64,000 nt of DNA from Isoetes taiwanensis (lineage: Eukaryota; Streptophyta; Lycopodiopsida; Isoetales; Isoetaceae): positions 372,001 through 436,000 of the forward strand of contig JAJEKV010000217.1 in the NCBI GenBank assembly GCA_021234155.1, written 5' to 3'. How positions within the stretch are numbered: position 1 is the stretch's first letter; each line of letters opens with the position of its first letter. Position numbers and translations under genes: made by a program. Shown here piece after piece: positions 21,253 through 32,218 of the stretch. The notes beneath the pieces are model-generated. The model was not told the origin of the DNA. It was given only the letters and a program-made list of their open reading frames with translations, and searched no databases.

Positions 21253-24200
21253 ATGGAGTCAGAATTGAACGCCACTGGTTACACGATGAAATCTCTCCTC
21301 AAACAAGAGATTGTGCCCCATGAAAATCTAAAGAAGCTTTGGGGTAACAGAGTTCCAAATAAATCTGGCTACAGGTATTTTCCCCCAAATGTTTTGTTCA
21401 AACTAAAAAATTAAGGCATATGTTTTCTTGTACAGGTTGAAGAATCTGAGCAATGAACAATACAAAGAGTTCATGCAAATTTACAAAAGAATTACAGGGA
21501 AGCCACATACATGGGGTGGAATGGCTCCTGGAACCTGGGCAGTGGCTTATTATCTGCATATAAAGGGGGAGGCCCTTAATTGGAAGAGCTTCTCGGATTA
21601 TTATAAAATTCCCGATGAGAAAGCAGAGGCCAGTTCTTCTAGACCCAAGAGAAAGCATAGGCAAATCCAACCTAACGAGAAGGAAAATAGTAAAAGTGAT
21701 AGGGATGATGAAGATGATAGGGAAAAAACCAAATCAGGTTCCTCTAGACCACACATTCAATCTAAACTCACAATCAAAACAGAAAAGCAGAGCAATGTTC
21801 TGAGACCAAAACATGCTATTGCAGGTATGTTCAATTATTAGTTGTGTTACAACAGTAAAAATCTCAAGCTTGACCTAGATTGTTTCTATCAACACAGAAA
21901 AGGTAACATCAAATCCACTTCAAGAATCAGGTATGTCTACTACCATTTTGCATCATGTTGGCTGTATTGTCATGTTGTGTCTCTATGATGCCATCTGTGA
22001 GGCATTTCGTGCAATGGATGCCAGAATGATAGATGAGGTATGTGTGGTCTGGTGATTGGTGAGTTGTTGGCATCCACCATGTCCCACACCACACCCCACC
22101 AACTCCCACCACTACACTCTACCATCTCCCACCGCCACACTCCACCATGTCCCACACCACACCCCTCCACCACACTCCACCACCACCATACTCCAACACC
22201 ACCACCACACTCCACCACGTACACCACCACATTCCTCCACCACCACCACTCCTCCTCCACCACCACTACACTCTACCATCTCCCACCGCCACACTCCACC
22301 ATGTCCCACACCACACCCCTCCACCACACTCCACCACCACCACCACCACCACCATACTCCCAACACCACCACCACACTCCACCACGTACACCACCACACT
22401 CCTCCACCACCACCACACTCCACCAAAGCACACTCCACTACCACCACCACACTCCTCCACCACCACACTCCACCACCACCACACCACACCACCAGACTCC
22501 ACCATGTCCCACACCACACTCCACCACCACCACACTCCACCACCACAACACACTCCACCACCACCACAACCAAACCCCACCACCACCACACACACCATCA
22601 CCACCACACTTCACCACCCTGCACAATGTCCCACCACTCCTTGCTACCACCACAGCGTGTTGTGTGGTGTGTACTGTGCAGCGTATGTTGTGTGCTGTGT
22701 GGTATGTGGTGGTGTGTAGAGAGTACCTTGTGTTGTGTGGTGTGTGATTGTGGTTTTCCATCAGTACGTGGCTTACTATGTTAGGAGGCTGACATATACG
22801 TAGTGTTTTGTTTTGCAGACTATGGTAGACTTGTGAAGGAATGGTTGGCTGCAACATCAGCTAGGTTTGATAGATGCAAGCAACGATTGCAAGCAAACGA
22901 GGATAGGAAAAATGATATCAAAAGAAAGATTGAGTTGATGGAGCATAAAGCATCAGAAATTAGAGCTGATTTGCACAGATGGCAATCAATCATGACAGCA
23001 AATCCAAAGGAGAGGGTGTTTGGGTTGTGTTTAACCAAAAGATGAAGAGCTAAATGGTACGGTGTTGCCTGGGCTGAATCAATTAAATAAGGAACTAGCG
23101 CGGGGGTGAAATTGAGCTAAAGGCATGTGAAGACTTTATCTTTGGAGCCGCAACCTCGAATGCAAAGATTTGAGATTTTTTCTGAACGTAGTGGTCATGA
23201 CACTCCTTTAGATCCTGCACTTCCAATGCTTCCTGAGGCAGAAGAAGGGGGTGATGAAGGTTGTCCATTTTGTGGACGTTGTTTGAAATGGGAGGGTAAA
23301 ATGTTGCCAGTTGTGATAGCAGAATTCAGTCACCAGTATCACATTCCATGTCTATCACACCATTTGAGGTAAATATTATCATCTCTAACCCTCGTCTAAA
23401 GACTCTATTGATTTTGAATTTGTTTTGCAGACACTCTAGAACCTGCTGCAGCTCCAGTTGTGCCCACATTATGACTGAGACATGGCTTTTGGCTTTTGGG
23501 TGTTCGAGTGGTACTACAAGAACCAATAGACACAAGTAAGTGCCTTAACTAATGTTTACTGATGTTGTCACAGGTCTACTGACTTAGTATTTGCAGAATT
23601 GCAGAAATTTGAGACCAAGGAAATCCAACAATTATCCACGCCTCGATCAGTTATGAGACTGCAAGATACCTCCCGGTTGTACCTAGAATTCATCCCATTT
23701 GATACTTCTAAGTCAATCCCAGCTGCTGACGGCGTGGAGACTCCAAAACGAAATTTGGATAGTGAACTGAATGCAGTCGTATCAAGTAAGTATCGATGCT
23801 ATATACATGACTTATTTTTTTTGTATTTTTCTGTGGTCTTCCTCATTTCAATTATGTTACAGAGATAAATGCTATTGCAACTGGAAGCCATCACGAAGAG
23901 ATTCCTAGTGCATCCGTTTTAGGGGGGAAATTAATTCCCTTGAGATTCATTCTGCACGGGATCCTTCACCAGAAAAAAGTTTTGGTGCTGAACATGAGCC
24001 AAATGCGGATGCATGTGATGATGTTGACAAAGAAACCCCGGATCCTGGACAAGATGCAGACTGCTCAACGAGTCCAATACAACCTCAACCAAGAAAAGCC
24101 AAGAGGTTAACTGAAATTCTCCTTGTTCTGGATTTTAATGGGGTTTTAGGCAAGTTTTATGACTTTAAAGAGAGGATCCCTGCATCAGCCGAGCCAGAAG

Positions 24201-24743
24201 TGACCCTCCAGAAATTGAACCTTCAAAAGGCAGCAGTTTCCAGGCCTGGATTACAGGAGTTCTTAGAATGGTGTTTTTCAAAAGTTGAGATTGTATTGTG
24301 GTCCAGCATGGCTAAGAGTAATGTTGACTTGTTGATGAGAAAGTTGCTGCAGGAATATAAGGGCATATTTCTTTTTATTTGGAATCAGGATAACTGCACC
24401 AACACAAAATTAAAAGTGGTTAATAAGCCAATTTTCCTTAAGGATCTGTCCAAAGTGTACCAGAAATTCTGGAAATACCAAGTGAAAAACACATTGTTGA
24501 TAGATGACAGCAGATATAAGGGTTCTGCCAACTAGCCGAACACAATGATATGTCTAAATAGTTTTGCTCCCACGGGTTGGATTCCAATTTCCTTTTGGAG
24601 CAACTCAAACCATGGCTGGAGGGATTTACGCCGCGAAAAGTGTGCCGGCTTATGTGAAGGAACATCAAATGTGGAACATGTGGGATTCTCAAGAGTCGCA
24701 AGAAGCGCATGAAAATGCTTTCGACAAGTATTTTCATAAATGA
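21253..24743 (+). pseudogene. Seven-exon gene: coiled coil, RING-H2-like finger, FCP1/NIF-type HAD domain (copy 1)
   Basis: Exons 21253-21374, 21436-21824, 21898-21930, 22819-23368, 23431-23535, 23597-23785 and 23863-24743. Introns are GT-AG, and exons 1-4 join in matching phase. Exon 2 contains KPHTWGGMAPGTWAVAYYLH and then a basic linker. Exon 4 has a charged coiled coil, then CPFCGRC and, in copy 2, a RING-H2-like CSHQYHIPC; here the first Cys is Phe. Exon 5 adds the last Cys pairs. Exon 7 encodes an HAD domain: LLVLDFNGVLG (motif I, with Asn for the second Asp), IVLWSSM (motif II), FLKDL (Lys) and TLLIDDS (final acidic motif). FCP1/NIF proteins dephosphorylate the RNA polymerase II tail or other nuclear targets. 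This copy has an indel in exon 4, an extra base in exon 5, an indel in exon 7 and a stop after GSAN. Confidence 0.75.
22075..22630 (+). repeat. CAC/CCA-rich minisatellite in intron 4
   Basis: About 550 bp of C-A-T sequence built from phrases such as CCACACCACACTCCACCACC and CACCATGTCCC, lying wholly in the 888-bp intron 21931-22818. Long Pro/His/Thr frames on one strand and Val/Trp/Gly frames on the other are artefacts of the repeat. A related array in mirror orientation fills part of the transposase intron. Confidence 0.9.
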
Positions 24744-24949
24744 ATCTTGTAAAACTCTTTGAAAGTCAATATAAGTAAAAAAAAAATTCTATGATATGTG
24801 TTGTACTTTTTCAATTTAAAATATTTGAATGGATTGTGAGCGAATGTTCTCGTGTGTGTTTAGAACTAGAGATGATAGAGCTTCGCGATCCACGTCTATC
24901 TAAAAGCCAAATACACATCGGAAGTGGTCTTTGAGTGGAACCGAAGCGC

Positions 24950-25774
24950 GCGTGATTAGCTCCACCGACATCAAAATTTTGGAAGTCGATACACGGTGGT
25001 TCAATGATCAATTGATCCTCCTCTTCTCAAGGTGATACTTTCATCTGATTTGTGATCATCAGGATTGTGCCATCATATGCATATGTTTGCAGATACATGG
25101 AATACTACTTGATGCTCCAAGGAATGAGCCATCCCTTTCATTTCTTTGACCCTTTTTTTTTCACTCGACATTGTCCAAGGACACAAATAGTTACAAAACA
25201 ATAAGGAAACATGTGAACGGATAAGTGCCCGATGCGTGTTTTTGCACGCTTGTGATGGACATCATTGGACTGTTTTCTGATTGTAAGCCACGCGTGTCTC
25301 GCCACGAGATATAAACCGGGGATATATCACTTTGATAGCTTCGGGCTTGCATGGCGTAAGGCAGAACATATTGAGAGGTTAGTGCTTGCTCATTGCATTT
25401 TCTTTGTTGTGGCACAATGATAACAAACTTTGAATCACGAGGTTCTGGAATTGCTTGGACACAATAATTTCAGCTTTACAACCTCAGATGTTGTGAAAAT
25501 TTTAGCGCCTCTTCAAACCGATGGTCATTCATGTGGCCCTGCCGTATGTTCGTTTATGCACAAATTTGTGAGGGGGTACTTGAAAGGAGTGAATATATTG
25601 TTGCCTGATCTAGTAAGTCAACTCAAATGCAACAGACAAACCAAACTCTGTTATTGACTTTCAGACCAGGATCTAGTTGATGTTAGAGTGTTCATGCTTG
25701 AAGTTTTAAGATTAGAAGCAACAAAAGCTGGAACTGAGAGGAACATATGTATTGGGAAGTATGTAGGTGCATGA
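24950..25774 (+). pseudogene. Ulp1-like cysteine protease (copy 1)
   Basis: Resembles the C48/Ulp1 family, which processes SUMO or removes it from targets. The first recognisable exon has VISSTDIKILEVDTRWFNDQ (the WLND-type block) and ends at 25031. A 61-bp GT-AG intron (25032-25092) precedes YMEYYLMLQGMSHPFHFFD. Then come the catalytic His in CDGHHWTVF, the Asp in GIYHFDS and the Gln/Cys block LQTDGHSCGPAVCSFMHKF. The frame breaks between blocks. Another GT-AG intron follows LLPDL at 25612, and a last exon containing VDVRVFMLEVLRLEA ends at TGA 25772-25774. All four catalytic residues can be found, but single-base losses split the frame. The gene start is not resolved and may lie near 24820. 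Confidence 0.7.
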
Positions 25775-27269
25775 GTCACCTCGTACTTTAAATCACTGTA
25801 TATCTTTCTTATGTACATAATTGTTATTGTAACCTCGATTCATTTGAATGAAAATTCATATTCAATTCATCTCAAAAAAAGGAATCAAGTGTTTAGAAGA
25901 ATTAAAATCTTCAAAAGAAATCAAGACAAACTCATTTTCACAGCTGAAGCACTCGGATTTTCACAAACTCATTTTCAGATGTGTTCATCCACTCGGATGT
26001 TCCACAAGTAAACATCTCTTCGGCAACTTCTACCACTTCATGAGCATTACCCAATTTTATGCTGCTGTATTTTATTTGCAGTTGTCTTAACCATCTCTTT
26101 AACTCATCAGCTTTGCCACCAAAAAAATTCCACATCATATAGACATCAGTGTCGTTTGTGTATCTAGCCACAAAGTAAAATGGTCTAGAAGCCTTGAATT
26201 GAGATGCTGCACCATATGAAAACACATAATGTCTCTTTGGCACCTTTTCTTTCTGCTCCAGATATTTGTGGTGCTTCATGAAGTAGTGTTGCACGAACAA
26301 AGTATCGTGTTCCCTATCATCTGATACATAATAATGTGTTTACTTGATAATCTCATCTGCCACTGAGTCGTACTGATAAGTTATTTGAACCAAAATGGTA
26401 ATCTGGTTATTGACCCAGCGCATCGACTGCACCTCCTCTTGTTCCTTGAATGTATAGTTCTCTGCAAAATCCACTACTGAAAGACATGCATCTGCTGGGA
26501 GATTCTCCAGAAGCTCCTTAAATTGTTTTGCCTGTCATTGGTACCTGAAATTATGCAGTGGAAAGATTTTTAGACGCTCTTTCAGTTTATCCAGAAGCTC
26601 CTTGGGTTCTGTCTCATTGTACTGATGAGTCAGTCTCCTACCAGAACTCGAGACGTTGTCTTTTTTCATAGTCAATGTACTCCCATTTCACTTTCCTGTT
26701 ACTGCCACTTCCTTCCATGGGACAGGGCTGAAACTTCTTGATTCCACATAGCTCACAATTTCCAAGGATGCACGCCTTCTTGTGAAACTCATCTAATTCA
26801 CTCTTTGGACACAATATAGATCTCCACAAGCAGCATGTACTTGCAATTTTATGCTGGTGTGCCCTGCATTGACCAAGTTCATGTGATCTACAAACATCGC
26901 AGGTGCAAGTGCAATTCTTCGGATGTTTGGTTCTCATCCCATTGAGTCCATCCACTAGCATTTGCATCCTCACGTGCTGAATGCAACAGCAACTATTGAA
27001 GTCCTTCAATTTCACAACAAAGCAGGGTTTTAGCTTCTCAAAAGCTCGAAGACGAATCTTAATTTCTGGATGTTGGTCCAGAAACCTCTTGAACAATAGC
27101 ACCTGCATGAAACGAACACTAAACTGTTAGGATGTGTATACCAAACCAAACCAAACCATACCATGCCCCACACTCATCATATTCACTAGAACGAGCACCT
27201 TAGTGCTGTGTACATTACCACACACCATACCACACCCCACCACACACCACACCATTCACCACACACCAT

Positions 27270-27645
27270 ACACCAAATGGTGGAGTGTTGAGTGGTGGTG
27301 GGGGGTGGTGGTGGTGGAGTGTGGTGGTGGGGGGTGGTGTGGTGTGGTGTTGTGGATTGTGGTGTGATGTGGTGCGGTGGAGTGTGGTGGTGGTGGTGGA
27401 GGGATGTGGTGTAGTACATGATTGGTTGAGTGTGGTGGTGGTGGAGTGTGGTGGTGGTGGTGGTGGAGTGTGGTGGAGGGGTGTGGTGTGGGATATGGTG
27501 GAGTGTGGTGTGGGATACGGTAGAGTGTGGTGGAGTGTAGTGGTAATGGACAATGTGGTGCATGTGGTGGTAATGTGGTGGTCGCAAAGATGTGGTGGTA
27601 GTCTATGGTGGTGGGATAGATGATGGGGTGTGGTGGGGTGAGGGG
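27270..27645 (-). repeat. CAC/CCA minisatellite in the transposase intron
   Basis: On the + strand this reads GTGGTGGTGG; on the - strand, which is the sense strand of the transposase, it repeats the phrases of the other intron (CCCACACCACACCCCTCCAC). The element thus holds two related arrays as a large inverted pair about 5 kb apart. Confidence 0.85.
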
Positions 27646-27720
27646 GAAAAATAAATAAAATTGAATCCACACATATCATACATTAACATGCACACACCCA
27701 CATGACACCATGGACATAAC

Positions 27721-27775
27721 GCACCCCACACCACACCACACCACACCACACCACACCACACCATCACCACACCAC
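27721..27775 (+). repeat. CCACA microsatellite
   Basis: Near-perfect (CACAC/CACCA)n run, here C-rich on the + strand, next to the larger G-rich array. Confidence 0.85.
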
Positions 27776-27897
27776 ACATCACATCAGCCTGCTCTCATAA
27801 ACATTTCTGAAATTCGTACACCCTGATAATAATTACATTCCTCTTCTAATCATTAGAAAAGGATCAGGGTCCTAAATCCTGTTCCTGCGTCTGATTT

Positions 27898-28418
27898 TTG
27901 GCGTTTCATTCTCAATTCGAACAAGTTCATTCCGGCAACATGGTAGGAGGGATGTTCAGAGATCACTACGGCTATTGTAGGGTGAGCGAGGAGGGCATTC
28001 GGCACATGTTAAACAGGGCTCGTGACCAATCTCTGAAGGTGGAAATGCGTAAATCCACCTTCTTTGCTGATTTCGAATCCAACCTAAAGGCATATAACAG
28101 ACTGGATGCTGGGCCTTCAATGGCTATTCTTGGGGTCAGATTGATAGGAAGTGAGCTCTTAGACAAGGTTATGTACATGTTGCTGCAAGGGCAGCTGGTT
28201 TATTTGTTCTCTGTCACTTGTCCGCTCTGACTCTGCACCAGCGGGAATTACTGGCAGGGTTGCATTCTTACCACCAGGGGATGCAGGAAGCACTGGAAAA
28301 CCTCATCCTGTTAAATCTGGGATGACTGCAGAAAGCTTAGATGCTTTAGTGCAGAAAACAATAATTTTGGATGCACCAGTTCTCGAGCCAGTCATACCAG
28401 CATTTCCTGTTGCTTAGG
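27898..28418 (+). CDS. Unrecognised ORF inside the transposase intron, one frameshift
   Basis: A + strand frame lying entirely in the intron of the - strand transposase. It encodes FRDHYGYCRVSEEGIRHMLN, then EMRKSTFFADFESNLKAYNR and SMAILGVRLIGSELLDKVMY. It stops at 28230, but another frame from about 28215 continues with SAPAGITGRVAFLPPGD and ESLDALVQKTIILDAPVLEP, to a stop at 28416-28418. Both halves have a mixed, protein-like composition, unlike the repeats around them. I do not recognise the family. It could be a captured host gene or an accessory protein of the transposon. Copy 2's equivalent lies beyond the window. Confidence 0.45.
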
Positions 28419-29746
28419 AAATGCATGTAAATTTAGTTATCGGGTACAGAGCTTTCAATGGAAAACCAAATTTTGTAAAGCCAAATTTTGTAAGATCCTT
28501 TTTTTAATATATTATACTTTCCAATAGAGCTGTGCTTGAACCTGACAAAAAATTGTCTTTGTTCAACAAAAATTTGTATCTTAGGATCAGTTAGTTATCA
28601 TTCTCAAATATTTTTAGACTGTACACACACCCAGTAAAGGAGTACTCAATTATGTCATGTTCTAATATTCCAAACATTAAATATTGCATTTCAGACTAAA
28701 GTCAACTACACACAATTCACATGCTGCATACAGTACACCACAATCACTGTACAACGCAATAACACCACGTGCACCACCATACTAAGCACCATAACTAAGA
28801 AAACATGAATAACAGAAATAAACTAACCTGTGATTCCTCCAGATAGTGGGCAGCATGTTCTTCTCTTACATTTCTCTCCAATCTTCTAGTTCTAACATCC
28901 TTTATGTTAGGAGACACTCTGGTGTTCTCAATCCAAAAAAATTGAATTTTTTCTATATGTTCATCTGAAATTGCATCGAATCTTTTAGTCCTCTTGTAAG
29001 AAACCCATTTCCCACCATTGTAATCGATCTCTTCCCTCTTTTTCTTTGCCTTTTGCAGGTTTCTTGGGTGAACACCTAATACCTTTCCAAGATCTCGCTG
29101 GCTGATTTTGTCACTTGTTTCAGAATCTGCACGGCGTGGTACAGACATTGCAAGGCGGCTATTCTTGGCTGCTAGGCAGTCATTGCTGGTAGAGAGTTTG
29201 ACAGTCTGCGTTGAGTCCCAGAGGCTCCTTATAACGATGCTCTTGGCTTCCAAATCCTTTAATTCTTCACCTATGAATTTTTCCAATGTTTTATCCCTCA
29301 AAAACTCAAGTAAAATTTCTTTCTTCGTGCTATCCTCCATTCTTTTAGTCTGTTTATGGAAAGACGTTAGCAAATTAAGGACAGTACGGCTCCAATTTTT
29401 CTTCTCTTCTTCTTTTCCTCTGGCGTCTTTTCTTCAACCTTTCTTGTTTCTTGGTTCTTCTTCGTTTTCTCCTGTCTGAAATGCCAGTTTGTGGACAGAT
29501 TACCTCATTGATATCCATATCCACAATGGATTGGAGCTTGCAGCAGGGAGGGAGCCAAAGAACAGGACGTAGGCAAAGAACAGGAAGGGGCCAAAGAATA
29601 GGAATTTGAATTAGAATTTCCCCCACAAATTGGGACTCCATTCTTAAATAACGGCAGCTGAGCGGTGCCATAATTATACTTTCATACCACAAAAGTGGTG
29701 GATGCAACGCCACATTTTGGGGGGACGGGGGGACAGCCGAATTGGA

Positions 29747-29768
29747 ACACCACAGCGTGCTTTTACCC
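29747..29768 (-). repeat. Right terminal inverted repeat, copy 1
   Basis: Its reverse complement begins GGGTAAAAGCACGCTG and is identical over 22 bases to the left end of copy 2 at 58110-58131. Confidence 0.9.
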
Positions 29769-29772
29769 GTGC
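29769..29772 (+). repeat. Right 4-bp target duplication of copy 1
   Basis: GTGC, matching 21020-21023. Confidence 0.75.
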
Positions 29773-30440
29773 GGATAGAATTTGAGCAAGAAGAGGTGAT
29801 GGAGGACAATGAAGATGCAAGCAACACTGAGGTACTATTTACTAGAAGGCAGAAGTCTCGAGGGGGGACCTTTGAACGATCAAGTGATGCATCAAAAGGT
29901 AAGGTAGGACCATGTTTTACATGCAATATGTATGATCATTCAAAAGTCGATTATCCTAGAAATAAAGATGCTACTATGAGTGTTTTAACTGTGGAGGGAA
30001 GGACCATTATGTCAACAAGTGCTGTAGTCCTAAACTTAACAATAAAGATAAAGGAAAGGGGTCTGGTTTTCGGGTCAACAATGCAAGCAGAGGAAGAGGA
30101 AGAGGATATGGCAGAAAATCTTCATCAGTCATTATACTAAGGAATAAGTGAAGAAGACGAAGAGGTTGATGAGGATGTAGAGGTATGTAAGCATACAGAA
30201 GTTTTGTCAGTTTCCTTGAGTAACAAAGCAAATAGTGATATGTTAATTATAGATAGTGGAGCTGAAAAAAGTGTAACCAGCTCGAAGCATGCCCTGAAGA
30301 AGTGCAGAGGAAAAGTGGTGGTCAAATCAAACTTGAATATGGAGATTTACACAATGTAAGATGTTGGAGTCTTAGAACTATTCGACCTATCTGGAAAAGC
30401 AGTTAGTTTAAAAGATGTTTTGGCTTCTACCAAAGCATCT
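29769..30440 (+). pseudogene. Ty1/copia gag and protease remnant
   Basis: The frame from the transposon end reads IEFEQEEVMEDNEDASNTEV, like the C-terminal part of copia gag. A first zinc knuckle, CFTCNMYDHSKVDYP, has lost its last Cys. In another frame follows a perfect CFNCGGKDHYVNKC, then a basic Arg/Gly tail. Further on, MLIIDSGAEKSVTSSKHA carries the D-S-G protease triad, and AVSLKDVLAS resembles the copia L-x-DVL block. No integrase or RT follows before the LINE fragment. The transposon target site lies inside this gag frame. Confidence 0.65.
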
Positions 30441-30589
30441 CTCTGCAATAGTCATAAGCAATGTGACCAATTGGTCTGTCTGTTGCTATAGCGTGGGGAG
30501 CTACAAAATTTCCGCTAGGTCAGACACTAGCATCTGGACATAAGTCACTGCGCGGTCATAATCCAGCCTCAGCTGAGGTAAGCGAGGGG

Positions 30590-31745
30590 TTGGATCACAT
30601 GTGGCACGAGCAGACTACGAGAAAAGGTGGCTAGTAACACGAGCCAGTCTCTTTATCTCTATTAATTGTGCCTACTCAGAGCTGGACAATGAGATGCAGA
30701 TCTTGTTCAGCCACCAATACGTAATCTACAACAATGGAGCCGCCTCCCTGATTTTCCTGCCTGCACCTGTAGCCGGCAAATAAAGGCCACTGCGCCAAAC
30801 TATTGCAAAGATGCTGCATATCTGAAGCAATTGCTGGCCATGTCGCGTCACCTGATGGAGGGGCGTCGGCTGATGTTCATGGCCAAGCAATCTCTGCAGG
30901 GTGGAGCTGCAAGATGTCTTCTAGCAACAGGTCAAACTTCGTGAGCTGTTCTATTCCCGTGTGTGCATTGAAGTCTCATAGCAATACAACTCTGCCAACT
31001 GCCCATACAACTATATGTCATCATATAGATCGATATACGGATCCAGCCTATCCACATCTATGTTGTAGCGGTAAAAGTTGGACCCTGCATGTGGAAAGTA
31101 GCATGCTTCAAGAAAGAAAATGTCGCCACTGCAGTTCTGCACTTGGATCCAAAGGTAACGGTTGTGTCTGTCTGTCTTCTGCAACGAAACTGATGGTGCC
31201 AAGTATGTGCGGTAGTAATAAGTGACACCCCCATGTCCCCATTTGCCCGTATACTCATTGAACAATGAGTAGTGCTGATATCCTGGTAAGTCTGTTATCC
31301 GGTGCCCAGCATGTTCCCAAATTTCCATAAGGAAGATGAGATCCATATCTGCAATGGAGTTGAGACTATCTCCCTTCTGCCAAGAAAAGCCCCTGCAATT
31401 CCATGAGACCATGCGCAAGCACTGTTCCTGTTTGATGGCCGGGTTAGCAGCGCCATTAGGATGGGCAGCACCAATGCGCAGTGCAGGAGCAGGAGGAGTA
31501 GTAGAAGTAGCAACAGCGGAAATAGCAGCAGCCCGAGGGGTGTCAGGACGTGCAGTGGATGGAATAGTGAAGCTGTAGGTGCATGCTGAGCAGAAGTCCT
31601 GCGGCAGGAGCAGTAGTCTCAGCATCAACTTCAATATTGGGTGCAACAGCAATAGCTCCGGGAGCCCGAATAGCAGACATGGCAGTAGTACCCCAAGGGG
31701 TTTTAACATCTCTATGCAACGCATCATGTGAGCATTGGGTGGCCT
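30590..31745 (-). pseudogene. L1-type LINE endonuclease fragment (LINE 1)
   Basis: An apurinic-type endonuclease of a non-LTR retrotransposon, closely related to that of LINE 2 at 42.9 kb. In order on the - strand: an Ala/Pro-rich ORF1 tail; RMVSWNCRGFSWQKGD (first strand, Asn); DLIFLMEIWEH (Glu); GYQHYSLFNEYTGKWGHGGV; LDPYIDLYDDI. In a shifted frame come WDFNAHTGI and, near 30700-30750, GGSIVVDYVLVAEQDLHL, the Asp-containing strand. It would nick target DNA to prime reverse transcription. No RT follows, so it is truncated at its 3' side. Upstream it meets the gypsy 2 LTR. Confidence 0.8.
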
Positions 31746-31772
31746 GAACACTCGCGCTTTGCCAAAAAACAA

Positions 31773-32205
31773 TGAGACAATAATGATAAGCTTCCTTGAT
31801 ATCAATGATGATGATACATGAGCTCTCGCAACCGAGAGAAAACTGAAGTGAGACAAGACTCAAAACTCATCTAAAACTCATGAGCTAGCTCTACTCATAT
31901 ATATAGTACAATGGCCTTTGGCCCAATATAGACACTCTGACTGATTTCGGTGCCGACTCCTGGAAGGAGGCCTGATTTGCAGGAATGCTGGCGGTGCCTC
32001 TTGAAAAGCCTGAAATCACGCTGACGCTGACGCGGGCGGTGACGGGCCGTCACTTGTCTGAGCGCCGCCTCTTTGTCTGCGTGGTCTGCTTGGTCATCTG
32101 CTGGGCCTTGGACGTCTGACCCGTGCCTGACTGTGGATCCTTGGACTTGACTTGGTCCGTCGTATGCATGAATAGTCCTGCATCTGGGAGGCATTGGGAC
32201 TAACA
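31773..32205 (-). repeat. 3' LTR of gypsy element 2
   Basis: Starts TGTTAGTCCCAATGCC directly after the polypurine tract. A TATA-like run (ACTATATATATGAG on the - strand) lies near 31895-31908. The end at GTCTCA (31773) is my best guess, because no second LTR exists to compare. Confidence 0.6.
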
Positions 32206-32218
32206 CTCCCCACCAAAC
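32206..32218 (-). promoter_or_regulatory. Polypurine tract of gypsy element 2
   Basis: GTTTGGTGGGGAG on the - strand, adjacent to the TG of the LTR. Confidence 0.75.

Larger units (their letters stand above)
25940..29373 (-). pseudogene. Spliced DDE-like transposase, copy 1
   Basis: Exon A (29373-28828) has a Lys/Glu-rich N-terminus and a helix-turn-helix-like block SQRDLGKVLGVHPRNLQ. A 1725-bp GT-AG intron (28827-27103) joins in phase to exon B, which begins VLLFKRFLDQHPEIKIRLRA. This is followed by a Cys-rich region (CCCIQHVRM, CTCTCDVCRSH, GNCELCG). A frameshift near 26640 and stops near 26535 and 26338 precede the candidate catalytic part: VVDFAENYTFKEQ (Asp near 26468), YVSDDREHD, and FSYGAASQFK. 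In relatives I recall the last block reads S-D-G, so a catalytic Asp appears lost. After NAHEVVEVAEEM the frame ends; the C-terminal domain seen in copy 2 is missing. The family assignment is inference. Confidence 0.7.
21024..29768. mobile_element. 8.7-kb DNA transposon encoding HAD/RING protein, Ulp1 protease and transposase (copy 1)
   Basis: Bounded by 22-bp terminal inverted repeats starting GGGTAAAA (21024-21045 and 29747-29768; 20 of 22 match) and a GTGC duplication. Inside, two + strand genes (21253-24743 and about 24950-25774) converge on a - strand spliced transposase (29373-25940). A further + strand ORF sits in the transposase intron. Copy 2 at 58110 has the same ends and gene order, so the cargo belongs to the element. 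A 4-bp duplication with a large DDE transposase is described for the Sola and Academ groups; which one, if either, I cannot tell from this sequence. All genes here carry some breaks, so this copy is probably immobile. Confidence 0.85.

Noticed and set aside
22075-22630. CRISPR-like array
   Set aside because: Repeats are short, diverged and contiguous without spacers, and the genome is eukaryotic.
22040-22784. Long Pro/His/Thr and Val/Trp/Gly open frames on both strands
   Set aside because: They come from the CAC/GTG minisatellite inside an intron; the repeat lacks stops in most frames. The same holds for 27186-27679 and 59128-59530.
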